Part shown: positions 53,890 to 62,692 of the stretch, piece by piece
How positions within the stretch are numbered: position 1 is the first letter of the stretch
How the letters are laid out: every line of letters starts with the position of its first letter
From: Chloroflexota bacterium
GTDB lineage: Bacteria; Chloroflexota; UBA11872
Reading direction: 5' to 3'
DNA length: 64,000 bases
Assembly (NCBI GenBank): GCA_028873795.1
Contig: JAPPNP010000026.1
Span: forward strand, 196,304 to 260,303
Position numbers and translations under genes: made by a program
Notes under the pieces: model-generated
The model's database searches: none
What the model saw: the letters and a program-made list of their open reading frames with translations, nothing else
Told to the model about the DNA's origin: nothing

Positions 53890-53967
53890 CTCCCTCTCCC
53901 GTGGGGAGAGCGCCGGGGTGAGGGGATTGCCCCATCCGTCATTCCCGCGGAGGCGGGAATCCACCCT
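53890..53967. repeat. Dispersed repeats (CCCTCTCCCGTGGGGAGAG and CATTCCCGCGGAGGCGGGAAT)
   Basis: Two repeat types in tandem between convergent genes. The second (53938-53967) is identical over 30 bp to 1149-1178. The first resembles the inside of the MITE-like element at 13734-13868. Confidence 0.7.
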
Positions 53968-54046
53968 CAACTCGCCTGCGGCCGCGCTAAGGGCGCCATG
54001 CGTCTAAAGGGATCGCCCTCTGGAATCCGAATGACCGAGCGACCGA

Positions 54047-55078
54047 CTAGCCGGCGCTGAGCTCCTCCGCGTAGGCGAAGATCAGCGGTGTGCCGCCGGT
54101 GTGCATGAACGCCACGGCATCCTGCTCGCGCAGATCACCGCTGCGCACGTCGTCCAGCAGCGCGGCGAACGCCTTGGCCGTGTAGACCGGCTCCAGGAAT
54201 ACGCCCTCGATACGCGCGAGCAGCTTGATGGCCGCTATGCCCTCGGGCGTCGGGCCCGCATAGACCGGACCCATGTACGCGTCGGTGTTCGAAATCTCGG
54301 CGGCATCGAGCGTCAGGTCCAGCCCCAGGAGCTCCGCCGTCATGTTGGCCATGCGGGCCTGCTCGGGCGCGCGTCCGCCGGGCACGCGCAGCGGCGTGAA
54401 CCCCCGGATCTCAAGGTCCAGGCCAAGCGCGTGCACTCCAAGCTCCAGCCCGGCCTGCGTGCCTCCGCCGGACGCGACGTAGACGTGGCTGAGCGAGACG
54501 CCGCGCGCGGCCGCCTGCTCCACCGTTTCGATCAGGCACTCGACGTATCCGACGGCGGTGAGCGGGCTGTAGCCGACGATGTAGGGACGGCGGCCCTGGT
54601 CCCGCAACTCCCGCTCGACCCGGTCCATTTCCTCCTCCACTCCGAACATCTCGTCGCTGTCCATCTGCCGCACGTCGGCGCCCAGCAGCTCGGTGAGCAG
54701 GCGATTGCCCTGCCGGTCGTCGCCGTGGATGCCGCGGTTCAGCACCAGCACCACGTCCAAGCCGGCCTTGCGCGCCGCCGCCGCGCACTGGCGCGCATGG
54801 TTGGACTGCCGCACGCCGCCGCCCCAGACGATCACGTCGCAGCCCTGCTGCAGGGCGTCGGCCACCTCGAACTCGAACTTGCGGTTCTTGTTGCCGCCGA
54901 GGGCGCTGTGCGTCAGGTCGTCACGCTTGATGAAGACCCGAGGCCCGCCCATGGCCTTCCGCAGATTGGTCAATTCCTCGAACGGCGTGGGCAGGTCGGT
55001 GAGGTGAAAGCGCGGCAAGGCCGAAATCCGCCGCCGCAGGTCGGCCACCGACACCGGCACCGGATCGCGGGTGGTCAT
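54047..55078 (-). CDS. D-cysteine desulfhydrase / ACC-deaminase-family PLP enzyme
   Basis: A 343-aa fold-type II PLP enzyme. LPRFHLTDLPTPFEEL, VFIKRDDLT and LGGNKNRKFEFEVADAL carry the PLP Lys (GGNK), with WGGGVRQSNHARQCAAAARK next (the Q-S-N-H motif). VASGGGTQAGLELG binds the phosphate and FMHTGGTPLIFAY ends the domain. D-cysteine desulfhydrase and ACC deaminase share these motifs. With the D-aminoacylase-like gene nearby, D-amino-acid breakdown is plausible. Confidence 0.88.
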   Translation of the reverse strand: MTTRDPVPVSVADLRRRISALPRFHLTDLPTPFEELTNLRKAMGGPRVFIKRDDLTHSALGGNKNRKFEFEVADALQQGCDVIVWGGGVRQSNHARQCAAAARKAGLDVVLVLNRGIHGDDRQGNRLLTELLGADVRQMDSDEMFGVEEEMDRVERELRDQGRRPYIVGYSPLTAVGYVECLIETVEQAAARGVSLSHVYVASGGGTQAGLELGVHALGLDLEIRGFTPLRVPGGRAPEQARMANMTAELLGLDLTLDAAEISNTDAYMGPVYAGPTPEGIAAIKLLARIEGVFLEPVYTAKAFAALLDDVRSGDLREQDAVAFMHTGGTPLIFAYAEELSAG

Positions 55079-55185
55079 ACGTGAAGATTCCCGTTCGCGG
55101 AGGCCCCAAGTATGCGCCGCGCGCATCTCGGGCGACTGAATCCGATGGAGTATGCTACGCGCACCCGCCGGGCGGATGGCGCCGC

Positions 55186-55262
55186 GGGCGCGTAGCTCAG
55201 CTGGTTAGAGCGCCACGTTGACATCGTGGAGGTCAGAGGTTCGAGTCCCCTCGCGCCCACCA
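55186..55262 (+). tRNA. tRNA-Val (GAC anticodon)
   Basis: Acceptor GGGCGCG/CGCGCCC, D-stem GCTC/GAGC, anticodon stem CCACG/CGTGG with loop TTGACAT (anticodon GAC), T-arm loop TTCGAGT, encoded CCA. It is intact and directly followed by the putative end sequence of island B. Confidence 0.95.
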
Positions 55263-55704
55263 AGCTGGACAAAATCAAGAACCTTCACGCTGAGGTTCGT
55301 TCTGAACCTGTAGGGACAGAGTTCACCCCCACGCTCGTGGGGATCATGTCTCGTCGCCGCGGTGGTCAGCCAGCCCGTCGCCTCCCACGCGCGGACACCT
55401 TGGCGGGCGAGCGCGAACCCACCCCGCCTCGGCGCGTGGTGGTGGACGTGCCAGACGACGCCCAGGCGGCCCGAGGCCCGGACCCAGGCGCACGAGTGGC
55501 CGAACTGGAAAGCTGCCAAGCTGGGACTGGAGGCCGAGCAGGCGGCCCTGCGGCGGGAACTGGCGACGGCCTACGACACGCACTCGCGCGTTCGAGGGGG
55601 AGGTACGACGGTCGCACACTCACCCCCTACGCGGGGTACGTCACGCCGGAATCGGCGACCCATGACGCCATGCTGGTGCACGGAACCTCGGGCGGTTCGC
55701 TCGG
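55263..55704. other. Island B left end and degenerate region
   Basis: Begins at the tRNA-Val CCA with AATCAAGAACCTTCAC (55273-55288) and TTCACCCCCA (55322-55331), shared with the end of island A. The rest has broken open frames on all strands (for example a piece reading WPNWKAAKLGLEAEQAALRR) and looks like decayed coding sequence. No intact gene is supported. Confidence 0.6.
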
Positions 55705-56217
55705 GTGACCTGGGGGTGTGCCCTGGAAGGATCAGGGGGTTCGAAGCACAGACGTGATGATGTCAGCCAACGGCTCGAAGCAGGGCGGCCCCGGCTGGTG
55801 GTGGACCTGCCGACAACATCCAGTACCCCTCGACCCGCTGAAACCGCGTCACCACCGAGATCTGGGGCCAAGTACGCTGGTACGGCAAGGGCTGGACGGG
55901 GGCCGGCGCATGGCGCACGATTCCGACGCGCCTGGGTCACGGTTCGCGAGGACATCCCACAACGCACCGACATCGCCACGCCTTTCAACTACCGCAAGCG
56001 CCGCCATGGACTGGTCGGGCAGCAGGAGGGGCGCTGCGGCGGGTGTCGGCATGAGTTCCCATTCCGCAACTTCACCGTGGACCACGTGATTCCACCGTCT
56101 CGCGGCGGGACCGACCACCTGGACAACCTGCAACTGCTGTGCGGCGCCTGCAACAACGTCAAAGGCGACCGGACGCAGGAATACCTGTTGGCGCGGCTTA
56201 GTGAGCGGGCGGCGTGA
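55705..56217 (+). CDS. HNH endonuclease (possibly the remaining C-terminal domain of a larger protein)
   Basis: The C-terminal 85 residues form a clear HNH domain: QEGRCGGCRHEFPFRNFTVDH, IPPSRGGTDHLDNLQLLCGACNNVKGD with two C-x-x-C pairs, the catalytic His (VDH) and Asn. I recall similar HNH domains fused behind DNA methyltransferases. The first 85 residues are low-complexity and may be degraded sequence read in the wrong frame, so the true start is uncertain. First recognisable gene of island B. Confidence 0.65.
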   Translation: MTWGCALEGSGGSKHRRDDVSQRLEAGRPRLVVDLPTTSSTPRPAETASPPRSGAKYAGTARAGRGPAHGARFRRAWVTVREDIPQRTDIATPFNYRKRRHGLVGQQEGRCGGCRHEFPFRNFTVDHVIPPSRGGTDHLDNLQLLCGACNNVKGDRTQEYLLARLSERAA

Positions 56218-56250
56218 GTGTGAGCATCACGTGTGTAAGGGAGGACTGAG

Positions 56251-57054
56251 ATGGGCCAAGTGATTGACTATCCCGACGCGCCGCAGGGCGAGGTGCTTCG
56301 GTATGAGTTTGCCTTTCATGGCAACGACCACGGTCAGGTACACATTAGTGAACAGGTTGGCTCGGCAGCCTTAGATTCTGAAGGGCTAATACATAGTGAT
56401 AGAGCTATGTTTTGTCTCACGTATTTGGCGAGAATGATCCACAATCTTGGAAGGCACAACGCTGCGCCGGGGCTCATTGGTCATGTGAGAGAGAAGTCAA
56501 GTTTAGCTCAAAGAACCTTCTTTGGATTTGATGATTCGCGCAAAGTTGATGATGTATTTGCTGGGCTTGACCCAGTGTACGAAGCCGATATTGCAATGTA
56601 TAAACAATCGTCAATTTATGAGTTAAGTGAGAGAATAAGAAAGCCACGCAAGACTTGCAGTGCAACACTGACACGTCGAATGGATGGTGCGCTGGTATAC
56701 CAGCCTAAAGTTTCATTGTTTGGTGATGTAGCGGCTATGTCGATTTCGTCAACACTTGTACTATTCAACCGAACATTTCGTCTTGCCACCCCAACTTGGC
56801 GCACCATGTTCATGGTAGGTCTAGGAACTATGCTTTCTTGCTATGAGAGATACAACCATAGTAAAGCTGAGTTTCTTTCAGTTGCACCAAGCGCAGCATG
56901 GGATGCCATTAATCCAGCGTTGGAGTCTTCTTCAGACGAGCATCATAGCCTGGTTCAAGGCCCGTGCTCAAGACGGTCGCGGGTACCAGACAGACATCAA
57001 TGGAGCGCTCAGGGAACATGTCCACACGGCGGCCCATTCCGCAAGATAGCCTGA
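56251..57054 (+). CDS. Hypothetical protein of island B
   Basis: A 267-aa protein of unknown family, clearly A+T-richer than the chromosome. ATG 56251 (MGQVIDYPDAPQGEVLRYEF) follows GGAGGACTGAG. The middle is helical (RAMFCLTYLARMIHNLGRHN). The last 50 residues turn Ser/Arg/Pro-rich and G+C-rich, which may mean a frameshift near 56900 or fusion to new sequence. Its stop overlaps the methylase start (TGATG), suggesting coupled expression with the restriction locus. Confidence 0.55.
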   Translation: MGQVIDYPDAPQGEVLRYEFAFHGNDHGQVHISEQVGSAALDSEGLIHSDRAMFCLTYLARMIHNLGRHNAAPGLIGHVREKSSLAQRTFFGFDDSRKVDDVFAGLDPVYEADIAMYKQSSIYELSERIRKPRKTCSATLTRRMDGALVYQPKVSLFGDVAAMSISSTLVLFNRTFRLATPTWRTMFMVGLGTMLSCYERYNHSKAEFLSVAPSAAWDAINPALESSSDEHHSLVQGPCSRRSRVPDRHQWSAQGTCPHGGPFRKIA

Positions 57055-60000
57055 TGGGGCAGTGGGAGATGGCAGAACCCAAGAGCGCACTGGTAGTCAA
57101 TGCCATTAGCCAGACGACGCGAGTGTATATGACTGAAGACAGGAACATTTCGGTAGCCGACGTGCAGACCTTGGCGACGCAAGATGGCGTGGTCGCCTTC
57201 TTCGCTGCCCTTGGCTATCGCACAGATAGCCGCCAAGCTCAGAGCGTCTCTGCGATGGGGATCACTGCTGCATCCTTGTCGCGGCAGATCAAGCATATTG
57301 AACGCATCGCCGTCCAGGACGACGGCGCAGAGCCCTTGGACTCGTATTTGGTAGAGCTCACGTCCGTGACCATCGCAGCGACGCAGGGATTGGCTAGTGC
57401 GCTGAGGAACCGCGCCGGAAACTATTTGCTTGTGCTGACTGACGACTACGAACGCTTGGATTTCGTGCTATTGCAGCGTTCTCTGCCCAAGACGCCGACG
57501 TCACCTATGGCAGCGCGTCATGTGTCAGTACGGCCTCGCATCCTCACGGTGAACCGCCGCAATCCGTCCCCGGTCCAGCTTCGGGTGCTTCGCCGCTTCA
57601 CGTACACCGAGGTGGACTCCGACGCCCAATATGACAAGCTGCTCTCCGCTTATGCCGTGGCCGAATGGTCGGAGCCACTCTTCAACAATCGCGCCCTGTT
57701 CTCCGACTACTACCTGAACGAGCGCCTGCCCGAGCTCGTCGAGTGGAGGGAGCGGCCGGAGGAGGCGTATCACCGATTGCGGGAGCTTCTCCCGCAGTTG
57801 CGGCAACAGACCAGCAATATGGGAGATGGCGCATCTGCTCGCCCCCCCGTGAAGTCAGCTTTCGAAACGTTGGGCTTCAAAGTGGTCGAGGCCGGTGGCG
57901 GAGACGAACCCGACTACCGGCTGTACGCCCCCGATAACCCAGAGAAGCCGGTCGCCGTGTGCCTAGCCTACTCCTGGAACCGCTACCTAGACGGCAGGGA
58001 CGAGACCCGCGATGTGCAGACGCCCGACGAGAACCCCGGGGCACGTGTCGTCACCGTCCTAGAGTCTGGCGAAGCGCCGTGGGCCATCGTGACCAACGGC
58101 AAGCTGTGGCGTCTCTACTCCGCTAGGACCCACTCCCGGTCCACGAACTACTATGAGATCGACTTGCAGGAGACCCTGGCCACGGCCGACCCCAACGAGG
58201 CGTTCCGGTACTTTTGGCTCTTCTTCCGCCATAGGGCCTTCGTCATCAGGGAAGTCCAAAGAGACGGTCAGACCAGGGAGTTGAGCTTCCTCGACAGGGT
58301 GCTGGACGAAAGCGAAAGCTACGCTAAGGCCCTTGGGGAGCGCCTGAAGGATCGAGTGTTCGAGCGAGTGTTCCCCCATTTCGCCGCCGGCTTCATCGCG
58401 CACCTGAAGGACCAGATGGGACTTGTAGGCCCCCGCCAGGCCTCACTGCTGCCGATTTCAGAGCAGCTAGCCCTGAAGCGGGAGCCGGACGAGGACTTCC
58501 GCCGCCAGGTATTCAACGGCACTCTGACCCTGCTGTATCGGCTGCTCTTTCTGCTGTATGCGGAGTCGCGGGACCTGTTGCCAGTGAAGGAGGTGCGCGG
58601 CTACTGGGAGCGGAGTCTCACCAAGCTGAAGGAGGACATCGCAGAGAGGGCGGGGCCTATAGGTGATGCTGCTCCTGACCAGCTGAGCAAAGCGTACCGC
58701 GCGTCGGCGGACGACACAGAACTGTACGACCGCCTTTTGGACCTGTTCTCGGTCATCGACCTGGGCAGCCGCGACCTAAACGTGCCCTTTTACAACGGCG
58801 GGCTGTTCATCACGAAGCCTGACTCAGCCGACCGCACTCAGGAGGCCGAAACCGCTCGGTTCCTAGCGTCCCACAAGATACCCGACCGCCATTTGGCGCT
58901 GGGATTGGATCTGCTGGCCCGGGACCTCGACGACAAGCGCCAGGACCTGGTGTTCATCGACTACAAGTCCCTGGGCGTCCGGCAGCTGGGATCCATCTAC
59001 GAGGGGCTTCTGGAGTTCAAAGTACGCATCGCCCAGGAGAAGATGGCGGTGATCAAAGGCAAGAAGACCGAGGAGGTCATCCCATATCAAGAAGCAGTCG
59101 ATTCCAAGAAGAAGGTGCTGACCATAGGACGCGGACGCAACGCGCAGGAACGGACCTACCAACCCGGCGGCGTCTTCCTGGAGAACGACCGCCGGGAGCG
59201 CAAGGCCTCCGGGTCCTATTACACGCCCGACCATATCGTGAAGTACGTCGTCGAGAACACGGTGGGGCCGGTGCTGGTCGAGAAGTTCAACAAGCTGCGC
59301 CCCAAGTTCCGGGATGCCCAGCGGGACTACAGGACGGCTCTGGACAGGGCCGAGGCTTTCCGAAGGCAGGGGATGCAGCCCGACAACCCGGCCATGGTCG
59401 CTAACAGCTACGCGGGCCTAGTGGACGACCTGTTCGACCTGAAGGTGCTGGACCCGGCGATGGGATCGGGCCACTTCCTCGTAGAGGCGGTGGACTTCAT
59501 CTGCGACCGTATCCTGGGGGAGCGAGAAGGTTTCCTGCGGGCCTTCCCTTGGAATCCGGTGACCAAGTTCCTGCAAGACACCCGCGAGGCCATCATCGCC
59601 GAGATGGAGCGACAGGGAGTCGCCGTCGACACAGGACGTCTCACCGACATCAACCTCCTGAAGCGCCACGTGCTCAAGCGTTGTGTCTACGGCGTGGACC
59701 TAAATCCGATGGCAGTGGAACTGTCCAAGGTGTCCCTGTGGCTGGACTGCTTTACCATTGGCGCTCCGCTCTCCTTCCTGGACCACCATCTCAAGTGCGG
59801 CAACTCCCTCATCGGGACGACGGTGCAGGAGATAGAGTCTGAGCTTGCCAAGCAGACCAAGGGACATGCCGGCACCCTGTTCGGCGGTCCCTTCCAGGGC
59901 CTGCTCACGGCCACCGCATCCATCGAGCAACTGCGTCGCATCCCGGACGCCACGGTAGAGGAGGCCGAGCGCAGCCACAGTCTTTATGGAGAATTCGAGA

Positions 60001-61424
60001 ATGCCCAGGCTCCCTACAAAGCCGCGCTAGACATCTGGGTGAGCCACCATTTCGGCAACGTGAAGGCCAAAGAATACCTGACACTGGCAGGTGGCGATCT
60101 GGTAGAGCAGATTCGCTCCGGAGGAAAGGGGGAATCTGAGTACTACCGGGAGGCAATTGCACGGGGGAGCAGGCTCGGCGCCGAGAAGCGCTTCTTCCAT
60201 TGGGACCTGGAGTTCCCAGAGGCGTTCGTCGACCTCGCACGCGGCACCTGGAAGCGCAAGAACGACCAAGGATTCGACGCCGTGGTGGGCAATCCGCCTT
60301 GGGGCGCTGAATTGACAGATGCGAACCTCGCCTTTGTTCGTCGTTCTTACAAGAGTGTGTCTAAGGGCGTTGTAGATAATTTCGCGGTCTTTCTCGAGGC
60401 CGCTCATCGACAAACCAGCATTAGTGGCTACTTGAGCCTACTTCTCCCAGATATCTTCCTGCTCAAGAACCACCCCGGAATCCGCAATTACATGCTAAGG
60501 AATACTCGCATCGATGAAATCGTCCACTGGGGGATGCCATTTCCAGAAGTTAATCTTGATGTCTGTTCAATCGTCTCCCACAGCGGAAGCCCGCCTCAGA
60601 ACCACCTAGTACGATGCGTGCCGGAAGTCAAAGGCACCCACGTGCCTTTGCCAACACCAAACGAAATCCCTCAAAGTCGGTTTCTTGAGCAAGCCGACTA
60701 CAGAATTAATCTTGTCTTGACTGAGAACCTCTATTCAGTTCTAAGCGCAGTAAAAGGTCTTGGACCACAATTCGCTGATCTATTTACCGTCAGAGAAGGG
60801 ATCCACTCCGGCAACATTCGCTCAAAGCTATTCCCTCATGAGCGGCCATCGGAGAATGGCCAGCCGTTGATCTTCGGTCGCAATGAGATACGCCCATTCA
60901 AGATCACATGGTCTGGACGATGGGTGAACTACGACAAGAATATTATACACAAAGACCAAGGTGAATATGCCAATCTTGGTAAACGCTCCTTTCACGAGGC
61001 CGTCAAGATACTTGTCCGCCGCACTGGAGATACTGTAGTGGCAGCATTGGATGAGCAAGGTCACTTCGCCTCAAATAATCTCTTCCTTTGCATCCCTGAC
61101 ACCCTTGGTCAACATCACATCGGGTACTGTCTGGCCCTTCTTAACAGCGAGTTCGCTACTTGGTACTTTCGATCAACCAATCCTAGGACAGGAAGGTTGT
61201 TTTCTGAATTGAAGATTAATCACCTGAATGACATTCCTATGGTGTTCATAGGGGATATTCGGCATAATCGCTGGGTAAAGGATGTAAACAAGTCTGTCAA
61301 CGAATTGCTAATTGTCGATGGCGAGGACATTTTTCGGTACATGGACGAATTTAACAGATGTCTGTGGGACCGTCTGGCTGAAGATGTCCCTGAGATAGCA
61401 GCCTATCAAGGAAATGGAGAGTGA
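57054..61424 (+). CDS. Eco57I-type N6-adenine DNA methylase with N-terminal nuclease-like domain
   Basis: About 1,456 aa. An N-terminal region of about 400 residues ends in a restriction-fold-like block (EPDYRLYAPDNPEKPVAVCL, then APWAIVTNGKLWRLY). Where active relatives have an E-x-K (...VEAK...), it reads CLAYSW, so the nuclease centre appears lost. The methylase core has VLDPAMGSGHFLVEAVDF (motif I), YGVDLNPMAVELSKVSLWL and AVVGNPPWG (motif IV, NPPW at 60291). A TaqI-like target-recognition region follows, visibly A+T-richer. ATG 57054 is preferred (TGATG overlap). Likely modification and recognition subunit of the island's restriction system. Confidence 0.85.
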   Translation: MGQWEMAEPKSALVVNAISQTTRVYMTEDRNISVADVQTLATQDGVVAFFAALGYRTDSRQAQSVSAMGITAASLSRQIKHIERIAVQDDGAEPLDSYLVELTSVTIAATQGLASALRNRAGNYLLVLTDDYERLDFVLLQRSLPKTPTSPMAARHVSVRPRILTVNRRNPSPVQLRVLRRFTYTEVDSDAQYDKLLSAYAVAEWSEPLFNNRALFSDYYLNERLPELVEWRERPEEAYHRLRELLPQLRQQTSNMGDGASARPPVKSAFETLGFKVVEAGGGDEPDYRLYAPDNPEKPVAVCLAYSWNRYLDGRDETRDVQTPDENPGARVVTVLESGEAPWAIVTNGKLWRLYSARTHSRSTNYYEIDLQETLATADPNEAFRYFWLFFRHRAFVIREVQRDGQTRELSFLDRVLDESESYAKALGERLKDRVFERVFPHFAAGFIAHLKDQMGLVGPRQASLLPISEQLALKREPDEDFRRQVFNGTLTLLYRLLFLLYAESRDLLPVKEVRGYWERSLTKLKEDIAERAGPIGDAAPDQLSKAYRASADDTELYDRLLDLFSVIDLGSRDLNVPFYNGGLFITKPDSADRTQEAETARFLASHKIPDRHLALGLDLLARDLDDKRQDLVFIDYKSLGVRQLGSIYEGLLEFKVRIAQEKMAVIKGKKTEEVIPYQEAVDSKKKVLTIGRGRNAQERTYQPGGVFLENDRRERKASGSYYTPDHIVKYVVENTVGPVLVEKFNKLRPKFRDAQRDYRTALDRAEAFRRQGMQPDNPAMVANSYAGLVDDLFDLKVLDPAMGSGHFLVEAVDFICDRILGEREGFLRAFPWNPVTKFLQDTREAIIAEMERQGVAVDTGRLTDINLLKRHVLKRCVYGVDLNPMAVELSKVSLWLDCFTIGAPLSFLDHHLKCGNSLIGTTVQEIESELAKQTKGHAGTLFGGPFQGLLTATASIEQLRRIPDATVEEAERSHSLYGEFENAQAPYKAALDIWVSHHFGNVKAKEYLTLAGGDLVEQIRSGGKGESEYYREAIARGSRLGAEKRFFHWDLEFPEAFVDLARGTWKRKNDQGFDAVVGNPPWGAELTDANLAFVRRSYKSVSKGVVDNFAVFLEAAHRQTSISGYLSLLLPDIFLLKNHPGIRNYMLRNTRIDEIVHWGMPFPEVNLDVCSIVSHSGSPPQNHLVRCVPEVKGTHVPLPTPNEIPQSRFLEQADYRINLVLTENLYSVLSAVKGLGPQFADLFTVREGIHSGNIRSKLFPHERPSENGQPLIFGRNEIRPFKITWSGRWVNYDKNIIHKDQGEYANLGKRSFHEAVKILVRRTGDTVVAALDEQGHFASNNLFLCIPDTLGQHHIGYCLALLNSEFATWYFRSTNPRTGRLFSELKINHLNDIPMVFIGDIRHNRWVKDVNKSVNELLIVDGEDIFRYMDEFNRCLWDRLAEDVPEIAAYQGNGE

Positions 61425-61427
61425 ATT

Positions 61428-62450
61428 ATGGACATTCTCCCCACGTGGTCATTAAAGGGTGGTGCGGTACGCACTTCATTTCAGGATGGCCTGACGCAGT
61501 TCTTGGAATCGGACAATAGCTCTAGTCGGGTAAACATCTACCTTTATGAGGTGACACGAGCCGGTTGGGACTCGATTTCGCAGTCCGTCAACGTTTGGCT
61601 AGCTAAACGCAAGAGCAGGAGAGTCAACGTGTACTGTGGGCTTTCTAACTGGCTTACCGAACCCTCCGCGCTCACTGAAATGATGGAAGCCTTTCCAAGA
61701 CGAGTATGGGTAGTGAAGCGTGGGCATGGCATCTTTCATCCAAAGTCCTATATTTTTCGCGCCCGTAGGAGAGCGTATTGTTTTGTAGCATCGAACAACT
61801 TGACGCAGGCAGGCATGTCAGCAAACTTCGAAATGGGTGCTCGACTGACCGTACCAGACACAGACAACGCCAACTGGAAGGCGTTAGATGAGTGGGAATC
61901 GACTGTAAAGTCCATCTCGACCCCGTTGACTAAGGGTTTGCTCACGATATACGAAGAAGAATACGAGCAGATGAGACGCCTTCCTCGCGAGCATCCTGGG
62001 ATTGTGGGGAAATCGAGAGTGCGGTTTCATGCTACGGCAACTTCCGCAGGGTTACCCTCAGCAAGGGGCGCGGTTATGGAAGTCATGCCTAAAGAGACCG
62101 GGACACGCGGCAGCCAACTCCAAATCCCCAAACAGGTGGCAGTGTCGCTTTTCGAACTGACTCCGGGAGGGCAGCGAAACGTCACTCTGAGAGATGTTGA
62201 GACTGGAGAGGTGGCCAACCTAACTCTGACAGACTATGGCAACAACACAAGGCGGCTATCTATTGGCCGACTAACTCAAGTTGAAAAGCCCCGAATAATC
62301 TGGTTCAAGGAAAGAGGTGCAATGTTTGACTTCAACATCGTCTCCAAGGCAACAGATCCATCGGAATACGACAGATTGCTCTCGCTTTGTCCCTTTCAGA
62401 CCTCTCCCAACAGCAAGAGATGGGGTATGTATGAAGATACGACATTCTAA
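61428..62450 (+). CDS. PLD-superfamily restriction nuclease (NgoFVII-like)
   Basis: A 340-aa protein starting three bases after the methylase stop. FHPKSYIFR followed by CFVASNNLTQAGMSANFEMG is a single H-x-K ... S-N PLD motif, as in metal-independent nucleases of the BfiI/NgoFVII type that work as dimers. The C-terminal half is beta-rich (QVAVSLFELTPGGQRNVTLR) and could be a DNA-binding B3-like domain. It is A+T-rich like the recognition half of the methylase. It probably provides cleavage for the system. Confidence 0.78.
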   Translation: MDILPTWSLKGGAVRTSFQDGLTQFLESDNSSSRVNIYLYEVTRAGWDSISQSVNVWLAKRKSRRVNVYCGLSNWLTEPSALTEMMEAFPRRVWVVKRGHGIFHPKSYIFRARRRAYCFVASNNLTQAGMSANFEMGARLTVPDTDNANWKALDEWESTVKSISTPLTKGLLTIYEEEYEQMRRLPREHPGIVGKSRVRFHATATSAGLPSARGAVMEVMPKETGTRGSQLQIPKQVAVSLFELTPGGQRNVTLRDVETGEVANLTLTDYGNNTRRLSIGRLTQVEKPRIIWFKERGAMFDFNIVSKATDPSEYDRLLSLCPFQTSPNSKRWGMYEDTTF

Positions 62451-62477
62451 GCGAGATAACATACCCGTGGTAAAGAT

Positions 62478-62687
62478 ATGTTCAAGTTACATCAACAGAT
62501 TGAACTGACCGAGGTTCTCACCGGAGGGATAGGTGACGATCTGAGGCTTGGCGACACGGGCGACGTGGTGGAGTTCCTCAACCTAGACGGGAGCAAATCC
62601 GTCATAGGCACTGTCCTGCCGCATCAGGTGCGGCCGGTCACCGGCAAGGACATCACCCACACCCGTCACGTAGAGATTACTGCCTGA
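62478..62687 (+). CDS. Small protein of unknown function
   Basis: A 69-aa protein: MFKLHQQIELTEVLTGGIGD, LGDTGDVVEFLNLDGS, then GTVLPHQVRPVTG. It is a small beta-barrel-like sequence, rich in Gly and Val, resembling short DUF4926-type proteins in pattern only. Base composition returns to G+C-rich here. It lies between two PLD genes, five bases before the helicase gene, so it is likely part of the same operon. Confidence 0.5.
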   Translation: MFKLHQQIELTEVLTGGIGDDLRLGDTGDVVEFLNLDGSKSVIGTVLPHQVRPVTGKDITHTRHVEITA

Positions 62688-62692
62688 GCACC

